Source: Desulfurobacteriaceae bacterium (GTDB lineage: Bacteria; Aquificota; Aquificia; Desulfurobacteriales; Desulfurobacteriaceae). Taken from it: a DNA stretch of 47,709 nt. The position numbers and the translations under genes were made by a program. The notes beneath the pieces were generated by a model. The model made no database searches and was not told the DNA's origin. It saw only the letters and a program-made list of their open reading frames with translations. This document shows positions 1 to 7,833 of the stretch, in pieces (positions within the stretch are counted from its first letter, which is position 1; every line of letters begins with the position of its first letter). The DNA lies in NCBI GenBank assembly GCA_027075275.1, contig JALTBO010000133.1, positions 1-47,709 of the forward strand. The letters run 5' to 3'.

Positions 1-1560
1 GGCTTCTGGGAGGCCTACTCAATAGGCGTTGGAGGAATGATAGGAGGTGGAATCTTTGCCGTTTTAGGCCTCACAATTCTACTTTCAAAAGGTGCAGCGC
101 CCGTAGCTTTCCTTTTTGCAGGAACAATAGCACTACTTACAGCATACTCTTACGCAAAACTCTCAGTAAGATACCCAAGCGAAGGAGGAACGGTAGAGTT
201 TTTAGTCCAGGGCTTTGGCAACAATTTTTTTACAGCTTACATGAACACTTTACTACTTGCAAGCTACGTAATAATGCTTGCTCTATACTCCTACGCCTTT
301 GGAAGTTACGGCTCTGCTCTTATCTTTGGCCACGAAATACCCTTAGTAAAGAAATTACTAATAGCAGGAATCGTCTCCTTTCTGGCGTTTATCAACTTCT
401 TAGGGGCTTACGTAAGCGGTAAAACAGAAGACATAATGGTATTTGCCAAGTTAGGTATTCTCCTTTTCTTTTCGGCATTAGGATTTCTAACCGGAGACTT
501 CTCAAAGCTCTCGCCGGAACACTGGGAAAGTTTTCTGAAGATAATGGTCGGAGGTCTCATAATATTTCTGGCATACGAAGGGTTTGAACTGATAGCGAAC
601 ACGGCTCAAGACGTGGAAAATCCGGAAAAAACACTACCTAAAGCCTACTATGCAAGTGTTCTCACAGTTATAGGAGTCTACGTTCTGGTAGCCGCAGTTG
701 CAGTGGCAAACCTTACCTATCAACAGGTTGTAAAGTACAAAGACTACGCATTAGCGGTTGCCGCAGAACCTTTCCTTGGAAAGTTTGGGTTTGTTCTAAT
801 CGGTATAGCAGCCCTTCTTTCTACAGCCTCGGCGATAAACGCAACCCTCTACGGAAGTGCAAGGGTAAGCTACCTTGTTGCGAAGCTCGGAGCTCTCCCC
901 AAAACCTTAAGCAAAAAAGTGTGGAAAGAGGGAACAGAAGGCCTTCTCATACTTGCAGTTCTAACGATCTTCTTTGCAACTCTCTTTAACCTTGAGAATA
1001 TCTCTGTTGCAGGGAGTTTTGGTTTCCTTTCAATATTTGCAGCTGTTAACTTTGCAAATTTCAGACTTTACAGGTATACAAACTCAAACAGGTGGATATC
1101 GTTTCTGGCCTTTCTCCTGTGCCTCATTTCCGGAATAGTTCTCATAGGCTACAACCTGAAGACCAATCCGGACTCTTTAAAGTCTGTAACGGTTGTCCTT
1201 CTGGGAACCCTCTTATTTGAAGCCATTTACAGGAGTTTTACTTCTGTCAGACTGAAAGAATATATTGACTGGAGAATAAGGGAGAGAGAGGAGTTCTTTA
1301 AAAAACACCCTATATTTTTAGCTCTGCTGAAAAGGGAAATTGAAGGCAGGTTTAAAGACACCAGAGTAAAAGTTATCTCCCGTCCGGATAAAGAAAAGGG
1401 AGGAACGCTGAAAATAAAAATTGAGACGGAAAACCCTGAAAAGGTTGAAAAGCTTGTCAGAAGAATCCTGAAAGCGGAAAAAATTAAAGAACACCATCCT
1501 GTAGAGATAACTGTGGAGAGGAAAAATGGAGCTAATTCTCTACACCTCAAAGAGGTGTAA
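1..1560 (+). CDS. APC-family amino acid permease (5' end outside window)
   Basis: This is a membrane transporter of the amino acid/polyamine/organocation superfamily, likely importing or exchanging amino acids. The frame stays open to base 1 and reads GFWEAYSIGVGGMIGGGIF, the first helix and substrate loop typical of APC proteins, so the ORF-track ATG at base 37 is internal and the true start lies off the left edge. About ten to twelve hydrophobic segments follow, and after roughly residue 410 there is a soluble charged tail ending in a small alpha/beta-like region. The substrate cannot be told. The last 35 bases overlap the next gene, a small thioredoxin, which suggests co-translation. Confidence 0.85.
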   Translation, partial: GFWEAYSIGVGGMIGGGIFAVLGLTILLSKGAAPVAFLFAGTIALLTAYSYAKLSVRYPSEGGTVEFLVQGFGNNFFTAYMNTLLLASYVIMLALYSYAFGSYGSALIFGHEIPLVKKLLIAGIVSFLAFINFLGAYVSGKTEDIMVFAKLGILLFFSALGFLTGDFSKLSPEHWESFLKIMVGGLIIFLAYEGFELIANTAQDVENPEKTLPKAYYASVLTVIGVYVLVAAVAVANLTYQQVVKYKDYALAVAAEPFLGKFGFVLIGIAALLSTASAINATLYGSARVSYLVAKLGALPKTLSKKVWKEGTEGLLILAVLTIFFATLFNLENISVAGSFGFLSIFAAVNFANFRLYRYTNSNRWISFLAFLLCLISGIVLIGYNLKTNPDSLKSVTVVLLGTLLFEAIYRSFTSVRLKEYIDWRIREREEFFKKHPIFLALLKREIEGRFKDTRVKVISRPDKEKGGTLKIKIETENPEKVEKLVRRILKAEKIKEHHPVEITVERKNGANSLHLKEV

Positions 1561-1780
1561 CGTCTGCACTGCTCTTAAACCAAAACTTGAAGAAGTTGCC
1601 GCAAAGTTCGGAATTGAACTAAAGGAGATTAACATTGAGGAAAATCCCGCAGAAGCTGCTCAATCAATGGTTTTCTCCGCTCCCACGCTGATACTAAGAG
1701 AGGGGAACAGAGAAGTGAAACGCTGGAGCAGGATTTTCTCCGTCTCCGAGGTTGAAGAGTTTCTCAGCCGGATTGTTTAA
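1526..1780 (+). CDS. Small thioredoxin/glutaredoxin-fold protein
   Basis: An 84-residue thioredoxin-fold protein with a CNVC redox motif at residues 11-14 after a first beta strand (LILYTS), and a cis-proline-type segment (SAPTLI) near residue 53. It probably carries out thiol-disulfide exchange in the cytoplasm; no signal peptide is visible. The length matches minimal glutaredoxin-like or archaeal-type thioredoxins rather than the usual 105-residue thioredoxin. It overlaps the permease upstream by 35 bases and ends one base before the convergent CorC-type gene. The physiological partner is unknown. Confidence 0.8.
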   Translation: MELILYTSKRCNVCTALKPKLEEVAAKFGIELKEINIEENPAEAAQSMVFSAPTLILREGNREVKRWSRIFSVSEVEEFLSRIV

Positions 1781-1781
1781 T

Positions 1782-3032
1782 CTACTTCTCCTCTACCTTA
1801 ACCCGTTTTATTCTCTTTCTGTCAATATCTTCAACCGTAAGAGTATGGTGGGGGAGCTCCACCTTCTCTCCAACCTTAGGAAACCTTCCCAGCTTAGAGA
1901 GAATTAATCCCCCTACGCTTACGTAGTCTGGGCTTTCAGGTAGAGGTTTCTTTAAAATTCTGTTCAGCTCCTCAATCTCTGCAGAGGCGTCGGCAATCAC
2001 GCCGTTCTTCGTCTTAACTATTTTCAGCGTCTCCCTGTCAAACTCATCTTCTATTCTTCCTACTATTTCTTCTAAAATGTCCTCAATGGTAACAATTCCA
2101 AGCGTTGATCCGAACTCGTCAACAACTATTCCCATCTGCTCTCTATTCTTCTTAAACTCCTTAAGGGCATTGAATATGTTCATATACTCGGGAAGAACCA
2201 CAACAGGCCTCATTATCTCCCGAACTTTCAGATCCGGCCTGTCAACAGATATCAGGTCTGACACTAAAACGTAACCAACGATGTTATCTATTCTTCCTTC
2301 ATAAACGGGAAGTTTTGAAAACCCACTCTTTTCCATCAGCTCAAGTGCTTCAAGAACAGAAGCGTTCTCGCTAACTGCTATAACCTTTGAAAGGGGAGTG
2401 TAGATATCACCAACCGACTTCTCCTTTAACTCTAAAACGTTTCTTAAAATGTTCCTCTCTGTCTTCTCTACGTTAAAACGGGAACCGCTCTCAACTAAAA
2501 GTTTCAGCTCCTCTTTTGTAACAAAGGGACTCCTCTCCTCCTCCGCTTTTAGAAGATAAGCCACAAACTTTGAAAACCCCATTACAACAAAAGAGATAGG
2601 CTTAAAGAGAAGATAAAAGAAGTAGATGGGGTAAACGATTTTAAATGCAACAACGTGGGAATACTTTTGAAAGAGACTCTTTGGAATCAGCTCTCCAAAG
2701 GTAAGCGTTACCGGAGTAAAACAGAGAACTGTAATAATCTCCGGGTAACCTGACAGAAACGGAAAAATGTGAACTATTTCTCCCATAACGTAGGTAGTAA
2801 AAACCGTTGAGCCGGTTACAGTAGAGAGGTTTGTTCCTATAAGAGTTGTCGTCAGCAGTTTCTCCGGTTCTTTAAGAAGCTCAGACAGTAACCGTGCTCC
2901 TCTATCTCCCTTCTTCAAACGCTTCTGAAGTTCTATTTTTGGAAGAGAAACTATGGCTATCTCACTGCCGGAGAAAAAGGCTTCAGAGAGAACACAGAGA
3001 AAGATGAGAAAGAGGGGCCAGAGTTCCATCAC
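1782..3032 (-). CDS. CNNM/CorC-type transmembrane protein with CBS pair (copy 1)
   Basis: A 416-residue HlyC/CorC (DUF21, CNNM) family membrane protein. An N-terminal hydrophobic region of about four helices (around residues 5-150) is followed by two CBS motifs (GDIYTPLSKV, VREIMRP, then VVDEFGSTLGIVTIEDILEEIVG) and a C-terminal CorC_HlyC domain. Family members are linked to Mg2+ or Co2+ export and tolerance. The ORF begins GTG-ATG; the ATG one codon in is an equally good start, touching the stop of the upstream paralogue (TGATG). With the next gene it forms a tandem pair, so a heteromer is possible. The exact ion is not known from sequence. Confidence 0.85.
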   Translation of the reverse strand: MMELWPLFLIFLCVLSEAFFSGSEIAIVSLPKIELQKRLKKGDRGARLLSELLKEPEKLLTTTLIGTNLSTVTGSTVFTTYVMGEIVHIFPFLSGYPEIITVLCFTPVTLTFGELIPKSLFQKYSHVVAFKIVYPIYFFYLLFKPISFVVMGFSKFVAYLLKAEEERSPFVTKEELKLLVESGSRFNVEKTERNILRNVLELKEKSVGDIYTPLSKVIAVSENASVLEALELMEKSGFSKLPVYEGRIDNIVGYVLVSDLISVDRPDLKVREIMRPVVVLPEYMNIFNALKEFKKNREQMGIVVDEFGSTLGIVTIEDILEEIVGRIEDEFDRETLKIVKTKNGVIADASAEIEELNRILKKPLPESPDYVSVGGLILSKLGRFPKVGEKVELPHHTLTVEDIDRKRIKRVKVEEK

Positions 3033-4300
3033 TCTATCCTCTCAACCACAACAGACTCCACCCTATTCCCGTTCTTCTTCTCAACAGTAAACCTGTAACC
3101 TTGATACTCCACGCTGTCCCCTTCGGCAGGTATCCTCTTAAGGAGAGCCATCACCAGACCAGAAACGGTATCAACTTCACTCAACACTTCGTCGTCGGGG
3201 AGCTCCAAAACCTCCTTCAACTCCTCAACCGGCGTATCACCTGAAAACCTGTAGCTCTTTTCAGAAAGCCTCTCAAATTCCTCAACTCCCTTTTTGCTCT
3301 TTTCATCGGGGAGCTCCCCCACAATCTCCCTCAGAACATCGTCAAGAGTCACAATCCCTGCAGTATTCCCGTACTCATCAACAACAACAGCCATGTGGCG
3401 GCGGGTCTTCTGCATCTGGTCAAGAAGTTCATCAAGAGTCAGGAACTCCGTAACAAAAAAGGGCTCATCGGCAAAATCCTTAATAGGCTTTTCAAAATCT
3501 TCAGGCTTAAGTGTAAGCGGAAGGATTCTTCTGGTGTAGAGAATCCCCGTAATCTGATCAAGAGAACCTCTATAGATAGGAATCCGCGAAAACTTTACAT
3601 TTTTTAGAACCTTGAGTGCTTCACCAACCTTCATATCTTCAGGAAGGGCAAAAACCCTGTGTTTTGGAACCATAACTTCCCTTACATCCATCTCCCCAAG
3701 GTCAAGAGTCCTATCAATAAGCTCAACCTCCTCTGCCTCTATAGTCCCTTCCTTTGCACCTTCAGAAACAAGGATCATGAATTCTTCGTCTGTAATAACC
3801 TTCGATTTACTAAAAAGCTCCACTCCAAAAGGTTTAAGGATCAGAGAGGCAAAACCTACAAGAATTTTTCTGAAAGGAGCTATTACCTTGCTGATGAACT
3901 TAAGAAAAGGAAAGATAAAGAAGGCGTACTTTTCGTTATACTTTATCGCAAGGGTCTTCGGAGTAACCTCTCCAAAAATGAGAAGCGTAATAACGGTAAC
4001 GGGAACAGAGAGAGCCGCTCCCCTATCCTCTCCCAAAAGCTTTACAAAGAGAACAGCCGAAACCGAAGCAATGGCAATATTAACCATCTCATTTCCTATA
4101 AGGATAGTTGCTATAAGCTCTGCAGGTTTCTGAAGAAACTGAAGTATCTCAGCGGCCCTCCGATTCCCCTCAGCTGCAAGTCTTTCAAGCCTCAAAACGT
4201 TTAAAGAGAAGAAGGCAGTTTCGGAGGCAGAAAAGAGGGCCGAGAGAAGAATGAGAAGGGGTAAAAGGAAGTAATAAACAGTTAAACTCTCCGACTCCAT
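3029..4300 (-). CDS. CNNM/CorC-type transmembrane protein with CBS pair (copy 2)
   Basis: A 423-residue paralogue of the preceding gene with the same order: hydrophobic DUF21 core with the family motif SASETAFFSL near residue 25, two CBS motifs (VREVMVPKHRV, then VVDEYGNTAGIVTLDDVLREIVGE) and a C-terminal CorC_HlyC domain (DTVSGLVMALL). It is first in the pair and overlaps copy 1 by about four bases. The two proteins match in layout but clearly differ in sequence, so the duplication is old. A role in divalent cation homeostasis is inferred from the family. The start sits one base after the yidC stop, so the pair may be read through from the yidC operon. Confidence 0.85.
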   Translation of the reverse strand: MESESLTVYYFLLPLLILLSALFSASETAFFSLNVLRLERLAAEGNRRAAEILQFLQKPAELIATILIGNEMVNIAIASVSAVLFVKLLGEDRGAALSVPVTVITLLIFGEVTPKTLAIKYNEKYAFFIFPFLKFISKVIAPFRKILVGFASLILKPFGVELFSKSKVITDEEFMILVSEGAKEGTIEAEEVELIDRTLDLGEMDVREVMVPKHRVFALPEDMKVGEALKVLKNVKFSRIPIYRGSLDQITGILYTRRILPLTLKPEDFEKPIKDFADEPFFVTEFLTLDELLDQMQKTRRHMAVVVDEYGNTAGIVTLDDVLREIVGELPDEKSKKGVEEFERLSEKSYRFSGDTPVEELKEVLELPDDEVLSEVDTVSGLVMALLKRIPAEGDSVEYQGYRFTVEKKNGNRVESVVVERIE

Positions 4301-4301
4301 A

Positions 4302-5777
4302 CTAAGCGCCTTTTGTCTCTACAACTTTCTTTATTATAAAGTTTTGAACGGCAGTAATTACGTTATTTGTAAACCAGTATAGAACAAGACCTGCCGGGAA
4401 ATGGGCAAACATAAAAGTAAAAATGACAGAAACAGCTATAAAGATGTAGCGCTGCTGAGGGTTTGTAGTAGGAGTGAGAAACTGCTGAAGTACCATGGAG
4501 GCACCCATCAGTACAGGAAGTAGATAGGTAGGATCCGGCTGTGACAGGTCAGGAACCCAGAGGAAAGAGGCCCCTTTAAGCTCAACAGCGTTGAGGAATA
4601 TCTCGTAAAGAACCAGGAAGATAGGAATCTGAAGGAGCATTGGAAGACAGCCGGAAGCCGGATTAACTCCAGTTTCCTTGTAGAGTTTCATCGTTTCTTC
4701 CTGGAGCTTCTGAGGGTCGTTCCCGTACTTCTTCTTAATCTCTTCCAGTTTTGGAGCTAATTCCTGCATCTTCTTCATAGAGACGTAGGTCTTATGGGCA
4801 AGGGGGTGGAGAAGAATCCTTATCAGAATTGTGAAGACTATGATAAGAAGACCCCAATCGGGTATAAACTTGTGAAGGAACAGGAACAGTTTCAGTGTTG
4901 GTTTTGCTGCAAAGCCGAACATTCCAAAATCTATTGCAGAGTCAAGCCCCAACTTCTCTAACCGGTTAAGCTCTTTTGGACCGCCGTAAAAAGTAAAGCT
5001 ATCAACAAAACTTTTTACAACAGTATGCTTCGGAGGGAGAAGTTCAACAGTTGCAGGGAACGTCTTCTCTTTAACAGCCATAAGGAAGTACTTATCCTCC
5101 TCACCTGCCCAGAGGACCCTATTAAAAGAGAGATAGCCCGGGATATCGTCAGGTTTAAGTCTTACAACTTTATCTTCCGTTTCAAGAACAGGACCTATGT
5201 GCCCCATTCTTGAAGTATGGGCTTCATTTATCTTTATATCGGGACCTATAAGGGTTTGAAGCTTTGCCCCTTTAAGAGACGTTTTAACGTCTATTCTGTA
5301 GGAGTCTGGATAGAAGGTAAAGGTTTTTATAAATTCCCTGCCGTCGGGGAGCTCCCCCCTAAGAATGAGTTTTTCCGGTCCGTTCTTAACGTTGAGAGAA
5401 AAAGTAGAAGGAACCAACTTCAGGTTAACAAGCTCTTTAGAGAGAGATTCGGTGTCTGCAACGGTCATTAACGGATAGATACCCAGAGTTTTTGAAGCAG
5501 ATGAGACAAGCTGAGCTCTGTACTTTTTGATGTAAAGCTTGATTAACTTTCCGTTAACAGTTGATATTTCAGCAGTATATAAAGGTGTATCAACTTTTAC
5601 AGGAGCTCCTAATTCTTTAGAAGGTGGAATATCTGTTTTTACAGCAACGGTTTTCTCCATCTTCTCCTTAGCCTTCTCCTGATGGTGTCCGAAGAAGAAC
5701 TGAAATCCGAAAAATATAAGGACAGCTAAGATTATTGCCTGTAAAAGAGACGCTCTGGTCTCCTTCTGTTCTGCCAT
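4302..5777 (-). CDS. yidC: Membrane protein insertase YidC
   Basis: YidC inserts and folds inner-membrane proteins with or without the Sec translocon. The 491-residue protein has the Gram-negative layout: an N-terminal anchor (about residues 10-28), a large periplasmic beta domain (about 50-290), then the conserved five-helix core with PDWGLLIIVFTILIRILLHPL, the cytoplasmic hairpin rich in Lys/Glu (MKKMQELAPKLEEIKKKYG) and GCLPMLLQIPIFLVLYEIF. The Arg in ILIRILL is the expected hydrophilic-groove arginine. It lies ten bases after yidD in the operon rpmH-rnpA-yidD-yidC. The final tail is short and lacks the long basic extension of some Gram-positive forms. Confidence 0.97.
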   Translation of the reverse strand: MAEQKETRASLLQAIILAVLIFFGFQFFFGHHQEKAKEKMEKTVAVKTDIPPSKELGAPVKVDTPLYTAEISTVNGKLIKLYIKKYRAQLVSSASKTLGIYPLMTVADTESLSKELVNLKLVPSTFSLNVKNGPEKLILRGELPDGREFIKTFTFYPDSYRIDVKTSLKGAKLQTLIGPDIKINEAHTSRMGHIGPVLETEDKVVRLKPDDIPGYLSFNRVLWAGEEDKYFLMAVKEKTFPATVELLPPKHTVVKSFVDSFTFYGGPKELNRLEKLGLDSAIDFGMFGFAAKPTLKLFLFLHKFIPDWGLLIIVFTILIRILLHPLAHKTYVSMKKMQELAPKLEEIKKKYGNDPQKLQEETMKLYKETGVNPASGCLPMLLQIPIFLVLYEIFLNAVELKGASFLWVPDLSQPDPTYLLPVLMGASMVLQQFLTPTTNPQQRYIFIAVSVIFTFMFAHFPAGLVLYWFTNNVITAVQNFIIKKVVETKGA

Positions 5778-5787
5778 AACCTTCTCC

Positions 5788-5997
5788 TTAAGGGTAGTCT
5801 ACGCCCCCTTTTGAAAAGGGGTTGCACCTTAAAACTCTCCAGGCCGATTTTACCAGCCCCTTCAGAACACCGTACTTCTCAACAGCCATAATTGTATAGT
5901 TTGAACAGGTGGGGTAGTACCTGCAGGAACCGGGTACCAGAGGGGAAAGGAACTTCTGGTAAAACCTTACACAGGATATAACAAGCTTCTTCACCAA
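5788..5997 (-). CDS. yidD: Membrane protein insertion efficiency factor YidD
   Basis: A 69-residue YidD protein that assists YidC/Sec-dependent insertion at the inner membrane. Family landmarks are present: an amphipathic N-terminus ([14 protein letters not shown]), [20 protein letters not shown] with two cysteines, and [16 protein letters not shown] at the C-terminus. The track start is a TTG, with a GTG as the next codon; either could be used. It lies four bases after rnpA and ten bases before yidC, the standard order. Confidence 0.95.
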   Translation of the reverse strand: MVKKLVISCVRFYQKFLSPLVPGSCRYYPTCSNYTIMAVEKYGVLKGLVKSAWRVLRCNPFSKGGVDYP

Positions 5998-6001
5998 CTA
6001 A

Positions 6002-6364
6002 CTACTCCTTCAGTATGCCGGACTTCTCTGCCAATTTCAGGAAATCCTTCTCAACAGCCTGATACTTTTTTCCCAGTATGCCCTTTCTTGCAATAAAGAT
6101 GATGTCAACGGGCTTTAACCTGTGTTTGTTGAGCCTGAATACCTCCCTCATCAACCTCTTGGCCCTGTTTCTATCTACAGCCCGTTTTGATACTTTCTTT
6201 GAAGCGATAAAACCTGCCCGGGGATAACCGAGGTCGTTGGGACAAAAATAAAAAGCCACGGTAGAACCGCCGAGGCTCTCCCCGTGGTCAAAGACTCTCT
6301 TAAACTCACTCTGTTTTTTCAACCTCTCGTAGGGCTTAAAGGTAAACCTTACCTTCTTTTCCAC
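6002..6364 (-). CDS. rnpA: Ribonuclease P protein component RnpA
   Basis: The protein subunit of RNase P, which trims 5' leaders of tRNA precursors. The 120-residue protein has the family pattern: L-K-x-x-x-F-x-x-V-F near the N-terminus ([15 protein letters not shown]), [24 protein letters not shown], the RNR signature that binds the catalytic RNA, and DIIFIARKG. The start is GTG and lies 16 bases inside the 3' end of rpmH, so translation is probably coupled. Overlap of these two genes is known in extreme form in Thermus. Confidence 0.96.
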   Translation of the reverse strand: MEKKVRFTFKPYERLKKQSEFKRVFDHGESLGGSTVAFYFCPNDLGYPRAGFIASKKVSKRAVDRNRAKRLMREVFRLNKHRLKPVDIIFIARKGILGKKYQAVEKDFLKLAEKSGILKE

Positions 6365-6510
6365 TCGTCGCTTACCGTAAGTTTCCAGCGGCCCTTCTTC
6401 CTGCGCCTTCTGAGAATTTCACGTCCGCTTTTACTTTTCATGCGGGCCCTGAAACCGTGAACCCTTTTACCGTGAAGCCTGCTGGGTTGATATGTCCTCT
6501 TTGTTGACAA
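6349..6510 (-). CDS. rpmH: 50S ribosomal protein L34
   Basis: This gene is not in the ORF track because it is short. On the minus strand the frame reads [20 protein letters not shown] and ends [16 protein letters not shown], 53 residues, unmistakably L34 with its KRTYQPS start and basic helix. The start codon is TTG at 6510-6508, preceded by the strong ribosome-binding site GGAGG with a spacer of about six bases; the in-frame codon two before TTG is a stop, so no earlier start is possible. The 3' end overlaps rnpA by 16 bases. It heads the rpmH-rnpA-yidD-yidC operon. Confidence 0.95.
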   Translation of the reverse strand: MSTKRTYQPSRLHGKRVHGFRARMKSKSGREILRRRRKKGRWKLTVSDEWKRR

Positions 6511-6546
6511 CTTTCACCTCCAGAGAGGGGGAAATTTGATAAGGGA

Positions 6547-6574
6547 ATTATAGGCAAAGGGAACTATTTGTCAA
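6547..6574 (-). promoter_or_regulatory. Sigma-70-type promoter of rpmH-rnpA-yidD-yidC
   Basis: On the minus strand TTGACA (6574-6569) is followed after 16 bases by TATAAT (6552-6547). Both hexamers match the consensus exactly. The -35 box overlaps the last codons and stop of the kinase-like gene upstream. The predicted start of transcription near 6540 leaves a leader of about 30 bases before the L34 TTG codon. Confidence 0.8.
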
Positions 6575-7241
6575 AGAGAGAGACAATTTCAGGAAAGGCT
6601 TTCCGGGGGGCTTCTTTGTAGGTAGAGATGCGTAAGAGGAGCTCCCCCTCATCAATTCCCATCTTCTCTAAAAGCTCCTTCTTCCTTAAAAGGTGATAAC
6701 CAACAAACTGGAGCAGGTTTCGGGGTCTCTCCTTCAGCCGGGCACTTTCAAAATCAATTACTCTTACTCTCTCTCCGTCAAAAAGTAGATGTTTCTCTCC
6801 CTTTATCTCTGAGTGTTCAACTCCACACATATCAAGAAGGTAACAGCTTTTCAGTGCAGAGAGAACAGCGCTTTTACCGTAACGTTCAAGTGCCTGAGAA
6901 AACGGAATTCCCTCTATCCACTCCATAACGACAAACTCTGGAGTACAGATGTACGGCTCGGGAGCCGGGTTCTCCTCTCCCAGGCACCTCTGAAGGTATT
7001 TAAGAATAGAACACTCTTTTTCAGCTATATTCTCTTTCCCTGCATCGGCCCTCGGAACTTTGACAGCAACCGGCTTTCCTGAGAGCTCCCCCTTAAAAAC
7101 AACCCCTCTGTAGCCCTTAGAGACAAAAGAGAGAGATTTAACACCGTAAGCCGTAAGGAGATCAAAGCGCCTTTTCCCAATTTCGGGGTTGCAGCGGGGA
7201 TAATCAAGAAGGTTAAACAGCTGAGAACTCTGGAATTCCAT
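6564..7241 (-). CDS. Small Ser/Thr protein kinase-like protein (COG2112-like)
   Basis: A 225-residue protein-kinase-fold protein. VAVKVPRADAGKENIAEKE holds the ATP-binding lysine and the helix-C glutamate region, VVMEWIEGIPF is the hinge, GVEHSEIKGEKHLLF is where the catalytic HRDxKxxN loop belongs, and VIDFESARLKERPRNL replaces the DFG segment. The catalytic-loop Asp appears as Glu or Gln-type (HSE), as I recall for archaeal COG2112 kinases, so activity is uncertain. The protein lacks a full C-lobe. It overlaps the upstream unknown gene by 29 bases and is last in the rpoN-glnE operon. The substrate is unknown. Confidence 0.65.
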   Translation of the reverse strand: MEFQSSQLFNLLDYPRCNPEIGKRRFDLLTAYGVKSLSFVSKGYRGVVFKGELSGKPVAVKVPRADAGKENIAEKECSILKYLQRCLGEENPAPEPYICTPEFVVMEWIEGIPFSQALERYGKSAVLSALKSCYLLDMCGVEHSEIKGEKHLLFDGERVRVIDFESARLKERPRNLLQFVGYHLLRKKELLEKMGIDEGELLLRISTYKEAPRKAFPEIVSLFDK

Positions 7242-7833
7242 ACTCTCTCTTAAGGCACTCCCTTATGAGAGCCCTCTCTGTCAGCCTGTATATTTTTCTG
7301 TTCCAGTAGAAAGTGTAAGGTTCAAGCCTCCTTCTGGCCTCTTCCCTGCACTCCTTTACCTTCGGGGAGTTTAATTCAACTACCTCGTAGAAACGGTCTT
7401 CTATCTCTTTAAGGGCCCTTTCAACTTCAAGAAGGTTAGGGTAATTTCTAAGGGAGAGTATCTTCTCAGCAATAGAAAGGTCTTTTACCTGGAGCTCTAT
7501 AAGAATAGACTTTACTATTTTGGAAAGTTTTTCCAGTTTATTGTAAGGAAGGGTCTCTTTTGAAAAACTCCTTCTTGCCTCGTCAGCTTCTTTCCTGCAC
7601 TCGCGGAAAAACCAGCGTTTAACGATATCCCTTATATCCCTGAAGGTAAAATGGTCAGGAACGTTCTCCTCCGACAGGGCCATGAGGACGTAGTGGGGCT
7701 CTATCCCGAGGCTGTACCACTCCCTTATAACCGCAATGTCGTCCTGACCTCTGTAGGAGAAGTTTTCGTATCTGTCCCTTATACAGTCAAGAACTTCCTG
7801 AGCGTACTCTTTTAAACTCTTGATCTCATCCAT
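7213..7833 (-). CDS. Unknown helical protein in the rpoN-glnE operon
   Basis: I do not recognise this 206-residue protein. It is highly charged and predicted helical throughout, with no signal peptide, membrane segment or metal-binding cluster. Aromatic-rich patches (REWYSLGIEPHYVLMAL, RLEPYTFYWNRKIYRLTERAL) suggest a folded core. It overlaps glnE by 22 bases upstream and the kinase-like gene by 29 bases downstream, so all three are very likely co-translated. That context hints at a partner or substrate of GlnE or of the kinase, but nothing in the sequence proves it. Confidence 0.7.
   Translation of the reverse strand: MDEIKSLKEYAQEVLDCIRDRYENFSYRGQDDIAVIREWYSLGIEPHYVLMALSEENVPDHFTFRDIRDIVKRWFFRECRKEADEARRSFSKETLPYNKLEKLSKIVKSILIELQVKDLSIAEKILSLRNYPNLLEVERALKEIEDRFYEVVELNSPKVKECREEARRRLEPYTFYWNRKIYRLTERALIRECLKREYGIPEFSAV

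Noticed and set aside
3612-4204. Long plus-strand ORFs (173 and 181 aa) opposite the CorC-type gene
   Set aside because: They lie fully antisense to a well-recognised protein, have Ser-rich or random composition, and lack ribosome-binding sites; shadows of the real frame.
6349-6564. Possible replication origin near rpmH-rnpA-yidC
   Set aside because: This cluster often borders oriC, but no dnaA gene, no cluster of DnaA boxes and no long AT-rich gap is present here.
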